64,000 bases of DNA from Dillenia suffruticosa (lineage: Eukaryota; Streptophyta; Magnoliopsida; Dilleniales; Dilleniaceae): NCBI GenBank assembly GCA_033439265.1, contig JAVTVX010000009.1, positions 3,833,609-3,897,608 on the forward strand. The letters run 5' to 3'. A program made the translations under genes and the position numbers. Below the pieces are notes generated by a model. The model saw only the letters and a list, made by a program, of their open reading frames with translations. It had not been told where the DNA came from and did not search any database. Shown piece by piece: positions 62,065 to 64,000 of the stretch (positions are counted from its first letter, which is position 1; each line of letters opens with the position of its first letter).

Positions 62065-64000
62065 TTTTTTTTTTCTTTCAAAATTGTAAATGTTTGGGGT
62101 TTTCTGTTGTGTATTTTGTTTTATTTTACGTGATGATTAATGTAATATGTAATCAAGTAAACGCTTTTGTTTAAAATAAGATTAATGGGAAATGCTAGTA
62201 TTTGTTGTTGTAGAACTTGAAACTTGGAAAATTTGTAATTTTATAAGCAAAAAAATAGATTTTTGTCATGATAGTTTTTAATTTTTTGGATAATTAGATT
62301 GAATCTGATTAGATTCGAATCGAATAAGGTGGAATTTTTTTAGGGTTAAAACTCATGTACAAGATTTAAATATGAAATTTTGCTTGAAAAATATACTCGG
62401 CCATTGACCAACTAGATCACAACTGGATCACAAAACTCTCTTGTGGGGAATTGCTTTTAAACCATAATTTGAGGCAAACTGAGCCTAGAAGTCTTGTGAC
62501 TCTGCACCCATAAAGGATTTCAAATAGATCACAAGTGATAAATGAGGATTTAAAAAAAAGGGCTTGGCTTGGGTAGTCAGATGGTATGATGAAGGGGGGT
62601 TACTGGGTACAAAATTGATCCATCTTGCAAGCCTCTGATCAATTTTCAGGAAAAAAAAACATTTGAAATGGTTAATAAGGCATAAAAGTACAAAATGGGA
62701 AGCCATGTAAAATTGCAGTGATTGTCAATCGGAGAAAATCCAACTAAATCTCCTGTAGGAGACGAGAAGAACAAGGGATACTATTGTTTACCTACATAGC
62801 AAACTACTACATCATCATCATAATCTTCATCTTCATCCTCTCATCTTTGTTTTCTTCTACTTTTTCTATTTCTTGAGGACTGCTAGAGGCATCCGCTGCA
62901 ATGTAAGTCATGGTATTCCAAGTTCAGATGTTACATAATAAAGGACTGACCACTCATAATCTCCCAATGTACTCCAACGTAAATGAAACAAAATTTTCAA
63001 TGTCTCTTGCAAATTATTGAAGCGCAGGGACAGTTTAAAACATGTCTAATGGATTCATATCATTTTTTTTATAGTCAATTCAACTTGGATTTTGGAAGTT
63101 GCACAACAAAACTAACTATGCTTGGGGATTCAATGATATCACAAAGTTCAATGATTTTTACTAGATAAATTTTTATTATTTGAGAAACCCAGAAAAAGGT
63201 TTATCAGACATAATGAGATAAGGAAATTAGAGAGTAGAAGAATTGTTGGTGGCTTCTTGCGCCTTCTGAATTTAGATCGGCAGTGGCAGGAGCTCTCCTG
63301 ACGAGATCTGAACTTCACTGCCCACAGCTTTGGCATCCTTATGTGCTGATGATAATTTTTTTTTTCTCTTAATCAATGCATTAGTGGTAGGTTTTAGGAG
63401 TTTCTATGGATCCCATCAGCATCGGCCGGCAAGATCTACGCATGAGCATGGTCGTTGGTTATGCTTGAGGGTGGCCGGTCTGCCGTGGGGTTGCTCTGTA
63501 TAAGGTTTTATGGTTCTCTTTTGTCAGCCCCAGGTTTGAGTTTACTCTCGTGGCTTTGGTTTGCTTTGATCAGTGACTTTGACTGTGCTCTCATTCTACT
63601 CTATGATATTGCATCCCCTTGCTGGTCGAAGATTTGGTTTTGCTTTAACTCCCCTTGTTGGGATTGGATTTGGGCGTATCAGTGTTCTTCTGATTTGAGG
63701 CCTGTGGTGTCTTGGATTAAGTCCTAAAATGGTATCAGTGTTATTTTAGGTTTTTTTTTTTTTTTGTTGGTTAAATCGAGATTTAAATCTGAAGGCCTCT
63801 CTGTTAAGATCAAAGTTATTTTGGTTTGGATTTCTTCGTATTTTTTTTCTTGGTCCGTCCACCATCGAGTGTTTGAAATTTTATTCCGACTAATTTTAAC
63901 CGAGTTATTATCGGGTTTTAATCAAGGAAAAACTTTTTCAATATCGTTTTTGCAAGACTCGAATATCGTTTTTGATATAGGGTATTAATATATTTCCCAC
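62065..64000. other. Right-edge region without a supported gene
   Basis: The first 200 bases are probably PMEI 3' UTR. The remainder has no ORF with recognised content. A 90-codon ORF at 63455-63727 is rich in Trp, Cys and Ser and lies in a GC-richer patch (63400-63730) that may belong to a degraded retrotransposon. TGGTATCAG at 63730-63738 resembles the tRNA-iMet primer-binding site of plant LTR elements. Confidence 0.45.

Overview
This is a plant nuclear chromosome segment, most likely from a eudicot. It is AT-rich, its coding regions are split by GT/AG introns, and it carries CT, AT and GT microsatellites and tRNA-derived SINEs. All eight protein genes belong to plant families. Exon models were built by hand by matching reading phase across splice sites. 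Seven of the eight coding sequences close in frame from ATG to stop; the eighth, the TCP gene, is cut by the left edge.

Layout. 1-441 (+): C-terminal part of a class I TCP transcription factor (TCP9/TCP19 type). 442-9159: long AT-rich intergenic region with microsatellites, a tandemly duplicated SINE and a small bracketed insertion. 9160-16779 (+): ten-exon gene for a membrane-anchored protein with 2H-phosphoesterase-like histidine motifs. 19776-22473 (+): four-exon bHLH repressor resembling POPEYE/bHLH47 of iron homeostasis. 25195-30869 (+): five-exon HVA22/DP1/REEP-family protein; its third intron holds an antisense tRNA-Lys(CTT) gene, a tandem repeat and an Au-like SINE. 32529-43840 (+): eight-exon PRAF-type protein (PH, seven-bladed RCC1, FYVE, coiled coil). 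46020-52907 (-): eight-exon EB1 microtubule plus-end protein, convergent with the PRAF gene. 56183-58468 (+): three-exon 40S ribosomal protein S9 (uS4). 61360-62064 (+): intronless membrane-anchored PMEI-domain protein. 62065-64000: no convincing gene.

The genes do not form an operon or a cluster with one function. Promoter motifs agree with the families: a telobox and three TGGGCY elements before RPS9, a telobox before EB1, ABRE-like ACGTG elements before HVA22 and PRAF, and a G-box before the bHLH gene.

I found no undescribed multigene system. The most informative signals are retroelement fossils. They include a SINE with a 19-bp target-site duplication at 54800-55035 and a duplicated SINE whose two copies differ by ten transitions and no transversions while 98 bp of flank stayed identical. 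A 3' domain is shared by otherwise different SINEs. A probable non-autonomous hAT element lies in an intron of the 2H gene, and a 40-bp micro-insertion has 17-bp perfect direct repeats. At protein level, the PRAF protein appears to lack its BRX domain, the EB1 protein lacks an acidic tail, and the PMEI protein looks like the pro-region of a pectin methylesterase without the enzyme.
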